Below, one piece after another: positions 35,117-43,940 of a DNA stretch of 64,000 nt. The stretch comes from DATMER01 sp963741305. Lineage in GTDB: Bacteria; Acidobacteriota; Thermoanaerobaculia; Multivoradales; UBA5704. The notes below the pieces were generated by a model. It saw only the letters and a list, made by a program, of their open reading frames with translations, was not told where the DNA came from and did not search any database. The stretch lies in the NCBI GenBank assembly GCA_963741305.1, contig CAVUHL010000003.1, forward strand, positions 4,154,001-4,218,000. The letters run 5' to 3'. Every line of letters starts with the position of its first letter. The stretch's first letter is position 1. A program made the translations under genes and the position numbers.

Positions 35117-35310
35117 GAGCGGGATCGTATCCAACCCTGCGGCCAGAGCAAAATTTACAGCCCTAATTGATGCCGGGAAGCGGGAATGGGAGCCGAAAGG
35201 CGGTTGTTGCCCTATGTGGAAAGCGCACACCCGGTGGAACGGTCCCGCTCCAGAGTGAGAGGAAGCCTTCCGTCGAAGAATTTACAACGTCGGCTCGCTC
35301 TGGAGGTGTG

Positions 35311-37500
35311 GTGAAGGAATCCCGCTTTCGTCTGGTGTTCGTGGTCCTCCTGGTCTGTCTCGCCGCGGTAGTACACGTGGCGCTCAGTGTTCCAAAAGGA
35401 GCGCAGGCCGCTCTCTCTCCCACACTCACCCGGACCTCCCGCCCCTCCGTCCCCACTGGCCTGTACGCCCAGGCCGCCCGAGCCCTGCGCAGTTCTGAAT
35501 TGCAAGAGGCGCGCCAGCATCTCGACGCGGTAGCCGAGGATCATCCCAAAGAAGCTGACCGCGTCCAGCTCCTGCAGGGCCTGTACGCTGCCGAGGCCGG
35601 AGACTCCGGGCTTGCCGAGGAGCTGCTGGCCGAGGCCGCGGGCTCCGACCGCACCCTGGAGGACTGGCGCCTGTTCCTCCTGGCCGAGAGCGCCCTGGAG
35701 AACGACCGCCCCGCGGAAGCGTCGGCCGCACTCGAGAAGCTGCTCGCCGGCTCCCCGGGCTCGCCGCTGCGCGCCCAGGCCTACCTTCAGGCGGCCCGGC
35801 TTGCCAACGAGGAAGGGGACGAGCGCCGCACGCTTTCCTTGATTGAAGGCGCCCGCCGCGAGGGCGTCACCGGCCTCGCGGCGGTCGAGATGGAGAACCT
35901 GGCCTGGGACATCGGCCGCGAGATCGATGACGACCAGGTGAGCCGCGAAGCCGGCCGCCGCCTCCTGACCCGCGCCCCGCTCACCGCCGGTGCCCTGGGC
36001 GTGGCCGACACCTTCCGCGCCATGGACGGCGACCTCGACTGGTCGCGCATCCTTTCGAGCGGCGAGGTCAAGCAGCGCGCCCGCTCCTTCCTCTCCGTGG
36101 AGCGGCTCTCCGCCGCCCTCGACACCCTGGACAACGTGCCGCAGGCCGAGCGCGACGTGGAGTGGCACCTGCTCCAGGCCCGGGTGCTCACCGAGTCGGG
36201 CGATGCCCGCGAGGCGCTCGACGTGCTCTCCTCCGTCTCCGGCGAGACGCAGGAGGACCGCGCCAGCCTGGAATGGGAGCGCACCCTGGCCACCGCCCGG
36301 CTCTCCCGGCTGGAAGAGGCGCACCGCCACCTGGCCAACGCCGTCGAATTCGGTGCCAAAGCCGAGCTCTCCGAGGACGCCCTGCGCGACCTCTACGACG
36401 ACTTCCTCGACGCCGGCCTGACCGCCGCGGCCGTCGACACGCTCAAGCTTCTCCGCCACCTCGATCCAGGCGACACGACCGGCGCGCGCGACCTCTGGGA
36501 GCGTGGCTGGACCCTCTACGGCCGCGGCGACTTCACCGGCGCCGTGACCTTCTGGGGAGACCTTGCCGAGATCTATCCCGAGCATGGCGACGCGCAGCGC
36601 GGACGCTACTGGCAGGCGCGCGCCCTGGAGCAGATCGGCCGGCCGGGCGAGGCCCGCGTGATCTACACCGAGATGCTCGCCTCCAACGACACGAGCGACT
36701 TCTACAACCGCCGGGCCATGGCCCGCCTGGGCGTGCCCCCGGTCTCCTCGGAAATCCAGCTCGCCAAGGCCCTGGCGATCCCGTGGCCGACCGATCCCCT
36801 CCTGGAGCGCGCCAAGCTGCTCACCGACCTCGGCCTGGACGACCTGGCCGAGCGCGAGATGGAGCTGGTCGGGGAGCAGGCGAACCACCGCGACCTCCTC
36901 GCCCTGCGCGCCATCGTCATGGGCCGGCAGGGCAAGCGCCGCGGCAGCATCGCCCTCCTGCGCGAGGCCTTCCCGGCGCTCGGCGGCCCGCAGCAGTCCG
37001 CGGTGCCGGAGGAGATCCTCCGCGCCTACTATCCCCTCGACTACGAGGACACCATCCGCGCCGCCGCGGCCGCGAACGGCCTGCCGGCCTGGCTGGTCGC
37101 AGGCGTCATCCGCCAGGAGAGCGCCTTTGACCCGCGGGCCACGAGCCCGGTGGGTGCGCGCGGCCTGATGCAGGTCATGCCGGCCACTGCCAGGGAGATG
37201 GCCGGCCGGCTCGGCGTCAGCTACCCCGCGGACGGCCTCTACGACCCTGAGTTCAGCATCGAGCTGGGCGCGGCCTACCTGGCGCAGCTCATCAAGATGT
37301 TCGACGGCAACGTCGAGCTGGCCCTCGCGGGCTACAACGGCGGCCCGAACCGCATCCTCCGGATGTGGAACGAGGCCGGCCCCACGCCCGAGCTCGACGA
37401 CTTCGTCGAGAACATGGACCTTGACGAGTCCCGCGATTACGTCAAGCGCATCCTGGTCCTGGCCGACAGCTACCGCCAGCTCTACCCCGCCGCCGGTTAA
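35311..37500 (+). CDS. Lytic transglycosylase with TPR region
   Basis: 729 residues. GTG at 35311 is chosen for the GGAGG site directly upstream and for the signal-anchor that follows (LVFVVLLVCLAAVVHVAL). A long helical TPR-like domain covers about 45-560; the SLT domain follows with VAGVIRQESAFDPRATSPVG (catalytic Glu in RQES), ARGLMQVMPATAREMAG and ALAGYNGGPNRI. It should cut glycan strands of peptidoglycan. It is the second such enzyme in the window, but without a lipobox. A strong terminator follows six bases after the stop. Confidence 0.9.
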   Translation: MKESRFRLVFVVLLVCLAAVVHVALSVPKGAQAALSPTLTRTSRPSVPTGLYAQAARALRSSELQEARQHLDAVAEDHPKEADRVQLLQGLYAAEAGDSGLAEELLAEAAGSDRTLEDWRLFLLAESALENDRPAEASAALEKLLAGSPGSPLRAQAYLQAARLANEEGDERRTLSLIEGARREGVTGLAAVEMENLAWDIGREIDDDQVSREAGRRLLTRAPLTAGALGVADTFRAMDGDLDWSRILSSGEVKQRARSFLSVERLSAALDTLDNVPQAERDVEWHLLQARVLTESGDAREALDVLSSVSGETQEDRASLEWERTLATARLSRLEEAHRHLANAVEFGAKAELSEDALRDLYDDFLDAGLTAAAVDTLKLLRHLDPGDTTGARDLWERGWTLYGRGDFTGAVTFWGDLAEIYPEHGDAQRGRYWQARALEQIGRPGEARVIYTEMLASNDTSDFYNRRAMARLGVPPVSSEIQLAKALAIPWPTDPLLERAKLLTDLGLDDLAEREMELVGEQANHRDLLALRAIVMGRQGKRRGSIALLREAFPALGGPQQSAVPEEILRAYYPLDYEDTIRAAAAANGLPAWLVAGVIRQESAFDPRATSPVGARGLMQVMPATAREMAGRLGVSYPADGLYDPEFSIELGAAYLAQLIKMFDGNVELALAGYNGGPNRILRMWNEAGPTPELDDFVENMDLDESRDYVKRILVLADSYRQLYPAAG

Positions 37501-37505
37501 AAGAG

Positions 37506-37542
37506 AGGGCCGTCCGTTGTAAGGACGGCCCTGCTTTCTTTT
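37506..37542 (+). terminator. Rho-independent terminator after lytic transglycosylase
   Basis: AGGGCCGTCC at 37506-37515 pairs perfectly with GGACGGCCCT at 37523-37532 over a 7-base loop, followed by GCTTTCTTTT. It starts six bases after the TAA of the transglycosylase gene. Confidence 0.9.
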
Positions 37543-37550
37543 CGCTCTTA

Positions 37551-37600
37551 CAAGGACCGCAAGGACTCTTTTCCCGTCCTTGTTGTCCTTGCGGTCCTTG
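37551..37600. repeat. 16-bp perfect inverted repeat
   Basis: CAAGGACCGCAAGGAC at 37551-37566 is mirrored by GTCCTTGCGGTCCTTG at 37585-37600 with an 18-base spacer; the arms themselves contain the tandem word AAGGAC/GTCCTT. It lies between the terminator and a kinase remnant. It could be a second hairpin or a short palindromic repeat; nothing else shows a function. Confidence 0.6.
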
Positions 37601-37644
37601 TCGTCCTTCGGTGAGGTCCGGAACTTGCAGACATCCGGCGCAGC

Positions 37645-37830
37645 GGCCCCATCGATATGGATAGTTTGTCAGCATCAACGAGCCAGATCCTCGCCGAAGC
37701 CACCCGCATCGAGCAGGTGCTCGCCAACCTCCTCCACAACGCCGAGGCCATGGCATCGAGCCCGAGCTGCTGCCGCGCATCTTCGACCTCTTCGTTCAAG
37801 GCAGCGAGTTCGTGGTGCGGCTGCCGCGCT
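37645..37830 (+). pseudogene. Histidine-kinase ATPase-domain remnant
   Basis: Two typical pieces of a histidine-kinase catalytic domain survive side by side in different frames. EATRIEQVLANLLHNAEAM (from about 37693) is the N box. Directly after it, frame-shifted, GIEPELLPRIFDLFVQGSEF (from about 37753) is the sequence that normally follows the G1 box, and it runs straight on to VVRLPR, the end of the G2 region. The roughly 60-80 residues that belong between these blocks are gone. Preceding bases (PIDMDSLSAS) may be the linker before the N box. No intact kinase is nearby. It is a decayed gene in the 465-bp gap before the RRM gene. Confidence 0.7.
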
Positions 37831-37965
37831 GCACCGGTCGGAACGCGGAGCCAGCCGGACGGGTTGAGGAAATGCTCAGAAGAGGCGCGAGAGCACAATA
37901 TCAGGCATCCAGGTTGCATAAATCAACGAGCCCTGGAGACATGACAAAGGACAAGGAGAGAGACG

Positions 37966-38307
37966 ATGAACTTGTACGTAGGTAACCTCCCTTATCGGAT
38001 GACCGAAGACGCGCTGCGGCAGGAGTTCGAGCAGTACGGCGAAGTCGCCTCCTGCACCATCATCATGGATAAGGCCACGGGCCAGTCCAAGGGCTTCGGC
38101 TTTCTGGAGATGCCGTCCCCCGAGGAGGCACAGGCGGCCATCACGGGTTTGAACGGCCGGGAGGTGCAGGGCCGCAGGCTGAACGTGAACGAAGCCCGTC
38201 CGCGTGAGAACGGCGGCGGTGGCGGCGGCTTCCGCAGCGCCGGTGCCGGTCCCGGCGGTGGCGGCGGCCGCGGCGGTGCTCGCCCGCGCGACAACGACCG
38301 CTGGTAG
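37966..38307 (+). CDS. RRM-domain glycine-rich RNA-binding protein
   Basis: 113 residues. One RNA recognition motif covers residues 1-80 with RNP2 LYVGNL and RNP1 KGFGFLEM; a glycine- and arginine-rich tail follows (GGGGGGFRSAGAGPGGGGG and RGGARPRDNDRW). Bacterial RRM proteins of this kind bind single-stranded RNA and are often cold- or stress-induced. The ribosome-binding site AAGGAGAG is strong and a terminator follows 33 bases after the stop, so it is a single-gene unit. The third 21-bp array begins about 107 bp downstream. Confidence 0.93.
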   Translation: MNLYVGNLPYRMTEDALRQEFEQYGEVASCTIIMDKATGQSKGFGFLEMPSPEEAQAAITGLNGREVQGRRLNVNEARPRENGGGGGGFRSAGAGPGGGGGRGGARPRDNDRW

Positions 38308-38340
38308 ACGGAACCCCGCCCCCAGCCCCATCCCTGAAAC

Positions 38341-38369
38341 GCCGGCTGGAGCTTCTCCGGCCGGCTTTT
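38341..38369 (+). terminator. Rho-independent terminator after RRM gene
   Basis: GCCGGCTGGAG and CTCCGGCCGGC pair with a single G-T type mismatch over a 3-base loop, followed by TTTT at 38366-38369. It separates the RRM gene from array 3. Confidence 0.8.
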
Positions 38370-38414
38370 GGCATATCCGGGGATCTCCCTCGCCCTGCCA
38401 GTCCCCTTCCCTTC

Positions 38415-38918
38415 GTACCAGATGCCGGTCCACAGGGACGAGACGCTCGTACGCACGTACGAGTCGCTGGTACGGCTGTACGAGTCAGCAGTACACGCGG
38501 GGGAGTCGCTCGTACAGCCGGACGAGTGCCTGGTACGGTTGGGAGAGAGGCTCGTACGCACGTACGAGTGGCTGGTTCGGCTGTACGAGTCAGCGGTACA
38601 CGAGGGGGAGCCGCTCGGACGGCCGGGGGAGTGCCTGGTACGGCCGGGGGAGAGGCTCGTACGCACGTACGAGTGGCTGGTACGGCTGTACGAGTCAGCG
38701 GTACACGAGGGGGAGTCGCTCGGACGGCCGGGGGAGTGCCTGGTACGGCCGGGGGAGAGGCTCGTACGCACGTACGAGTGGCTGGTACGGCTGTACGAGT
38801 CAGCGGTACACGAGGGGGAGTCGCTCGGACGGCCGGGGGAATGCCTGGTACGGCCGGGGGGATCGCTCGTACCGGCGTCCGAGAGGCTCGTCCACGCGGG
38901 AGGACTACTCGCCCTGGT
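38415..38918. repeat. Array 3: 21-bp repeats in 105-bp higher-order units
   Basis: From 38457 to 38876 there are 20 contiguous 21-bp units without a slip, with degenerate units on both sides. Five unit types (A-E) recur as a 105-bp block starting at 38457, 38562, 38667 and 38772. The last three blocks are almost identical. Each E-A junction contains CTCGTACG-CA-CGTACGAG, a perfect inverted repeat (38446, 38551, 38656, 38761). Plus-strand reading gives heptads such as YESLVRL and GERLVRT, open in several frames and in frame with the downstream lipoprotein gene. It lies between the RRM terminator and that gene. Confidence 0.96.
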
Positions 38919-38943
38919 CCGGATTTCGCACATCACCATCGTG

Positions 38944-41505
38944 ATGTTCCGCCGTTTCGTCTGTCTGACTGCTCTTACGCTGCTCGCCTGCTCCCCCCCC
39001 GAGAGCCTGTCGTCCACAGTGGCCGCTCCTGTAGTGGAGGAAACCCGTCCGGCTCCCGCTCCCCGCGTCCCGCTGACCGTTCGGGAGACCGCCGGCATAG
39101 CCCGGGCTGAAGAGGTCCTCGGCACGGGCATCCCGCTCCCCCGTTCGCTCGGCGTACGGGCCACACGGTGGCTCGCCGTGGTCGATCCCTCCGGCAAACC
39201 GGTGCCCGCCGACTTCCGCCTCCTCTCCCGTTGGAATGCAGCCTTGGAAGACGTCAAGGCGCCGATCCAGTGGGTCCTGGTGAGCTTCCCTGCGACCGTG
39301 GGCGCGCAGCAGAGCGCGGTCTACTCGCTGGTGGTCGACGGCACCGTCGCCAATCCTCCGCCGCCAACGCCGCTCAGGCTCACCCAGAAGGGAGACCGGA
39401 TCATCGTGGACACCGGCGCCGCGGTCTTCGCCCTTGACGGCGGGAAGCTGTTCGACGAGGTCCGCAACCGAGATGCCGCATTGATCACTGGGAGCGAGAT
39501 GTCCCTCGCGACACAAGAGAAAGCCTCGCGGCATTCCGAGGTGCGTAAGGTCCGGATCGAGCACTCCGGACCGCTCTCGGCCGTAGTCGTGGTGGAGGGC
39601 GCCTACGACCTCCCTCCCGTGGGCAAGGGCGGGCTCGGCTCGCTGCGGCGTTACGCCTTCACCGCCGGCTCCCCCACCGCGATCGTCCGCCAGATGGTCG
39701 CCTGGGAGGGAAACCTCGCCTGCAACGGCTGCCTGACCGCCAAGGACGGCACGCTCAACGGCCTCCGGATCGAACGGGTGCGCGATACGCTCGATCTCTC
39801 TCTGGGGGATGGAGCCCGGACGGCTACCGTCATCGGCGACTTCGAGGCCGCCGCCATCACCGGACCAGGCCCGGCCTGGGTCCGGCAGGTGCAGCGGGCC
39901 GACCGGCACGCCCGTCTCCGCTTCGAAGCCGCCGCGGGCGCCAAGAAAGCCGAGGGGGACAAGGCCGACGGCGGCATGCTCGCGGTCTCGGGCCCTGCCG
40001 GCACGGTGGCCGTCGCCCTGAACCACCTCCACCGCTACGAGCCGCAGGCGCTCCGCTTTCTGGAGGACGGCCGCCTCGCCCTGGACCTCGCGGACGGGCC
40101 CGCGTGGCTCGCCCATCACCAGGGGATGTTCGCCACCTTCGCAGTATCTGCCCTGCCTCCCACACCGGCCCGGGCTGACCTCGACCGGCTGGTCTGGGCG
40201 CCGCTCAACCGGCCGCTGCGCGCCTGGCCCGATGCGGCCTGGTTCGCTCAGTCCGATGCGGTAGGCGAAATCCCGGTGGGGCCATTGCCCAAGAGGCTCG
40301 CCGGCTACGACAAGCTCGTGCGCGGTGTGCTGGAACACACGGTCGAGCAGGTCGACGTCCAGGGGACTGCCGGCCTCATGACCTACGGCGTCTTCCCCCG
40401 CTACTGGGGGAGCAAGGACGACGCCGACCTCCGCTGCAAGAAAGATCCGACCCCGGAGACCTGGGACAACACCTTCTGGTGCGGGGCCTGGACCGACTAC
40501 CACAACACGCTCTCGACCGTCCCGATCTGGGCCATGCGCACCGGCGAGGTGGAATGGCTCGACGAGCTCGCCGCGCCCGGCGCGCTCCGCACCCTCCATA
40601 CACAGATCATGCAGTGCGCCCCCGGCGACTCGTGGTTCTACTGCGGGCAGTCGCCCGCCGGCTACGGCGGCTACCGGGCCGACTTCAACAGCTCCCACGC
40701 CTACTTCGACAACCTTTTCCTCCATTATTGGCTCACCGGCGATTCGACTGTCGTGGAGACCCTCCGCCGCGGCGGCGAGAACATGCGCCGGCACATGTGC
40801 GGCAAGCCGCCCTGTGGAGCGGGAGACCCTCCGGACAAGGCGGGCTTCACCGGCCGCGTCGCGGGCCAGTGGCTGGCCGCCCTCCGCTTCCTCGGTCTGG
40901 CGAGCGGAGACCCGGCGTTCCTCGAGGACTGGCGGACGGGCCTGGCGCGGGCGGTCACGCATCAGTACGTGGAGGTCGAGCGCGGTGGCAAGCGCTACGG
41001 CTTCTCCGGCAAAGGACCGATTGAGAAAGGAGCCGAGGGCGGCACCTTCCGCGCCGGTCCGATGTGGCTGACCGGCATGTACGACGCCGAGGGGCTCTAC
41101 CGGCTGATGCGGGACACGGAGGACGCTCCGATCGGCGACCCGCCGGTCAAGCCCAGCCAGGTGCTGGCGGCGCTGGCGCGCTCCATCGTGGCTTTCGAGG
41201 CCCCTGAGTGGCCCCGGCACCTGGACGTCGCATTCCGCGGCGCCCACCGGGGAGGCCAGCTGGCCGAGGTCAGGCCGGAGGACCGGCCCCTCTATGGCCC
41301 TGAGAGGGCGGCGCAGGTGGCGCTGCTGGTGCGCGCCGGCCAGATCACCGGGGACCGGGAGCTGCTCGAAGCCGGCAGGAAGATGGTCGAGATCACCCTG
41401 GCCGCCTCGAACAAGGACCGCGCCCCTCTCGGCAAGCTCCAGGGCCAGTACCTCACCCGCCTCCACGCGGCCGTGGCCCGGCTGGCGAACGGCCCGCCGG
41501 CCTGA
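38944..41505 (+). CDS. Rhamnogalacturonan-lyase-like (PcRGLX/YetA type) lipoprotein
   Basis: 853 residues. The start at ATG 38944 is chosen for the lipoprotein signal (MFRRFVCLTALTLLACSPP, lipobox LLAC); no ribosome-binding site is visible, and the frame is open upstream through array 3. The N-terminal domain (PLTVRETAGIARAEEVLGTG, SLGVRATRWLAVVD) resembles the RIFT barrel of PcRGLX/YetA-like lyases. The C-terminal half is an (alpha/alpha) barrel-like region: CGAWTDYHNTLSTVPIWAMR, SSHAYFDNLFLHYWLTGDS. It probably binds or cuts an acidic polysaccharide at the cell surface. The surface-glycan operon starts 36 bp downstream. Confidence 0.72.
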   Translation: MFRRFVCLTALTLLACSPPESLSSTVAAPVVEETRPAPAPRVPLTVRETAGIARAEEVLGTGIPLPRSLGVRATRWLAVVDPSGKPVPADFRLLSRWNAALEDVKAPIQWVLVSFPATVGAQQSAVYSLVVDGTVANPPPPTPLRLTQKGDRIIVDTGAAVFALDGGKLFDEVRNRDAALITGSEMSLATQEKASRHSEVRKVRIEHSGPLSAVVVVEGAYDLPPVGKGGLGSLRRYAFTAGSPTAIVRQMVAWEGNLACNGCLTAKDGTLNGLRIERVRDTLDLSLGDGARTATVIGDFEAAAITGPGPAWVRQVQRADRHARLRFEAAAGAKKAEGDKADGGMLAVSGPAGTVAVALNHLHRYEPQALRFLEDGRLALDLADGPAWLAHHQGMFATFAVSALPPTPARADLDRLVWAPLNRPLRAWPDAAWFAQSDAVGEIPVGPLPKRLAGYDKLVRGVLEHTVEQVDVQGTAGLMTYGVFPRYWGSKDDADLRCKKDPTPETWDNTFWCGAWTDYHNTLSTVPIWAMRTGEVEWLDELAAPGALRTLHTQIMQCAPGDSWFYCGQSPAGYGGYRADFNSSHAYFDNLFLHYWLTGDSTVVETLRRGGENMRRHMCGKPPCGAGDPPDKAGFTGRVAGQWLAALRFLGLASGDPAFLEDWRTGLARAVTHQYVEVERGGKRYGFSGKGPIEKGAEGGTFRAGPMWLTGMYDAEGLYRLMRDTEDAPIGDPPVKPSQVLAALARSIVAFEAPEWPRHLDVAFRGAHRGGQLAEVRPEDRPLYGPERAAQVALLVRAGQITGDRELLEAGRKMVEITLAASNKDRAPLGKLQGQYLTRLHAAVARLANGPPA

Positions 41506-41541
41506 GTCCCGGCAAATTTCTTGCACACTCGCGCGGACACC

Positions 41542-42957
41542 ATGGCCGACCTCCCTACGCCCGCGGCTAGCCTGACCGCCTCGGTCACGCCCGCCCGTTC
41601 CACTGCCCCGAGCGACCGCCAGCTCCGGCGGGGAGGCGCGCTCTTCGGCTTCAACCAGGTTCTGGGCCTGGGCCTGGGCTTCGCCGGCAGCATGTTCCTG
41701 GTGCGGATCGCGACGCCCGGGGAGGTCGCCTCCTACCTGCTGCTGCTGCAGGCGATCATGGCGGTGGGGATGGTGTTGCAACTCGGGCTTGGGCCCGCGG
41801 CCCTGCGCTTCACGCCGATGAGCCGCGGGGAGGGAGGCGGGGCGTCGACCGCCCTGCTGCGGCGGCGGCTGTTCGGCCTCCAGGTCGCCATCTGGGCCCT
41901 GGTCGTACCACCCTTCGCCCTGGCGTGGCCCTGGATCGCCCGCCGCCTGGATGCGCCCGAGCTGGCTTCGGCCTCTCTCTTCGTCGTGGGCGCCGCGGTG
42001 CTCGCCTCTTTCGGGCACCTGGTGCACCACTACCTGCGCGCCTTCCGCATGTACTCCGTGGTGGCGGTGCTCAGCAATCCCGTGCCCCGCTGCCTGATCC
42101 TGGGCGGCTACCTGGCGCTCTGGGCGCTCGGGGTGCGCGACGTGCCCTGGGAGTTCCTGATCTCCATCTTCGTGCTGTCGCAGCTCGCCACCGCCCTGGG
42201 GTTCGCTCTCGCCCTGAGGGCGACCTCGGAGGGTGAGGCGTCGGAGGCGCGCACGGCGAACCCGCCGCCCGGCATCCGGTTGATCCTCGGGGCGACGACC
42301 GCGCTCGGCCTGCGCAGCGCGGCGCTGGTCGTGCTCGTCTCGTCGGACCTCTGGATCCTGTCGTGGGCGCGCTCGCACGAGGAGGTGGCCATGTACGGCG
42401 TGGCCGCGCGCGTGCTGCAGGTGATCTCGACCATTCCGGCCATGGCCAACTTCATCGTCCCGCAGGAGTTCTCGATGCTCCACGCCGACGGCCGGAAGGA
42501 CGAGATGGAGCGCCTGGCCCGCACCGCCGCGACCTCGGTGGCGATGATCTCGCTTCTGGCGCTGCTCGGCATGCTCGTGCTCGGACGGCCGCTGATCCAT
42601 TTCGCCTTCGGAGACACCTATCTCCCGAGTTGGAGCATCCTGATGATCCTGGCGGTCGGGAGCTTCTGGGACACCGCCTGCGGCTCCGCGGGCTTCGTGC
42701 TGCAGATGAGCGGGCATCACAACCGGTTGCTGGCTCTGAGCGTAGCCGCGGCGGCCTTCAACATCGCCCTCAGCGCGCTCCTCGCTCCGGCCTGGGGCGG
42801 ACACGGCGTCGCGTTCGCCACCGCGGTCACGCTCATCGGGATCAACATGGGAATGGTCTGGTCGGCGCGCAAGCTAGTGGGCGTGCGCACCTTCGTCTAC
42901 CTCGAACCCGCCAGATGGCGGCAGGTCTTCAGGATGCTGATCGGAGCGGAAAAATGA
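41542..42957 (+). CDS. Polysaccharide flippase (Wzx/MATE-like)
   Basis: 471 residues with about 12-14 hydrophobic helices and the fold of lipid-linked oligosaccharide exporters: FGFNQVLGLGLGFAGSMFLV at the start, PAMANFIVPQEFSMLHADGR and FGDTYLPSWSILMILAVGSF later. It should move lipid-linked glycans across the inner membrane. The ATG at 41542 is chosen by length and hydrophobic profile; the ribosome-binding site is poor. It heads an operon of four genes, each overlapping the next by ATGA. Confidence 0.85.
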   Translation: MADLPTPAASLTASVTPARSTAPSDRQLRRGGALFGFNQVLGLGLGFAGSMFLVRIATPGEVASYLLLLQAIMAVGMVLQLGLGPAALRFTPMSRGEGGGASTALLRRRLFGLQVAIWALVVPPFALAWPWIARRLDAPELASASLFVVGAAVLASFGHLVHHYLRAFRMYSVVAVLSNPVPRCLILGGYLALWALGVRDVPWEFLISIFVLSQLATALGFALALRATSEGEASEARTANPPPGIRLILGATTALGLRSAALVVLVSSDLWILSWARSHEEVAMYGVAARVLQVISTIPAMANFIVPQEFSMLHADGRKDEMERLARTAATSVAMISLLALLGMLVLGRPLIHFAFGDTYLPSWSILMILAVGSFWDTACGSAGFVLQMSGHHNRLLALSVAAAAFNIALSALLAPAWGGHGVAFATAVTLIGINMGMVWSARKLVGVRTFVYLEPARWRQVFRMLIGAEK

Positions 42958-43940
42958 GCGCGGCCCTCTGGGTGGTCGGAGGGGAGCAGAAGCGGAACCT
43001 CGAGGAGAACGAGTGGCACCGCTTCAAAGCGGGCGTGGTGGTGCGGATCGAAGGGGACAAGTTGGCGCGCGTGTTGGAGTACCAGTCGCCGCCCGAGCAC
43101 TGCCCGGACGACCGGCCTTCGCACCTGTTCAAGGCGGCGACCGTCGAGGGGGAGACGATCTGGCTCTGCACCCAGACCGAGGTGCTGGAGTGCAGCTTCC
43201 CCGGCTTCGAGATCCGCCGGGTGATCTCCCTCCCCTGCTTCAACGACCTCCATCACGTGACCCCGGGCCCGAACGGCAACCTCTTCGTGGCAGTGACCGG
43301 GCTCGACGCCGTGGCCGAGGTCACCCGCGAGGGCAGGCTCGTGCAGTTGAAGGACGTGCAAGGCGGCGACGTCTGGAGCCGGTTCGACCGCAACGTCGAC
43401 TACCGCAAGGTCCCCACGACCAAGCCCCACCGCTCGCACCCCAACTACGTCTTCTTCCTGGACGGGCAACCCTGGGTCACCCGTTTCGAGCAGCGCGACG
43501 CGGTGGCCGTCGATCCGTCCCGCAACGGGCACCGGGGCCCCTTCTCCGTCGGCATCCAGGGCATCCACGACGGCCATGTCGCCGGGGGGAGGCTGGCCTT
43601 CACCTCGGTCGATGGCCACGTGGTCACCTTCGATACGGAGACCGGCGAGAGGCGCGACCTGGACCTCAATGAGCTGTTGGAGCCCGGCGACGACCGGCCC
43701 CTGGGCTGGTGCCGCGGCTTGCTGACCGCCGAAAACGGCCGCCAGGCCTGGGTGGGCTTCAGCCGGATCCGGCAGACCAGGCTGCGCAAGAACCTGAGCT
43801 GGATCCGCAACGGCTTCCGTGAGCGGCTCCCGACCCGCATCGCCCTCTACGACCTGGAGCGCCCTGCCTGGCTGCGGGAGATCAACCTCGAGCCGGCGGG
43901 CCTCAATGCCGTGTTCAGCATCCACGGAGCCTCCCCATGA
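42954..43940 (+). CDS. Beta-propeller-like protein, unknown function
   Basis: 328 residues without signal peptide. Repeated blade-like sequence is seen (WLCTQTEVLECSFPGFEIRR, FNDLHHVTPGPNGNLFVAVT, VGIQGIHDGHVAGGRLAFTS, GWCRGLLTAENGRQAWVGFS), consistent with a six- or seven-bladed propeller. No catalytic signature is recognised. Its ATG overlaps the flippase stop and its stop overlaps the glycosyltransferase start, so it belongs to the same translation unit. It may read out, bind or modify the glycan intermediate. Confidence 0.7.
   Translation: MSAALWVVGGEQKRNLEENEWHRFKAGVVVRIEGDKLARVLEYQSPPEHCPDDRPSHLFKAATVEGETIWLCTQTEVLECSFPGFEIRRVISLPCFNDLHHVTPGPNGNLFVAVTGLDAVAEVTREGRLVQLKDVQGGDVWSRFDRNVDYRKVPTTKPHRSHPNYVFFLDGQPWVTRFEQRDAVAVDPSRNGHRGPFSVGIQGIHDGHVAGGRLAFTSVDGHVVTFDTETGERRDLDLNELLEPGDDRPLGWCRGLLTAENGRQAWVGFSRIRQTRLRKNLSWIRNGFRERLPTRIALYDLERPAWLREINLEPAGLNAVFSIHGASP

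Noticed and set aside
37657..37944. Small protein gene before the RRM gene
   Set aside because: The only recognisable part is a kinase N box followed by frame-shifted kinase sequence, so it is a remnant.
38368..38943. Repeat-encoded N-terminal extension of the lipoprotein
   Set aside because: A complete lipoprotein signal with lipobox starts at 38944, and no start with ribosome-binding site exists upstream.
38905..42804. 1299-codon minus-strand open frame
   Set aside because: It lies opposite the lipoprotein and flippase genes, whose domains are convincing; the translation is low-complexity without domains.
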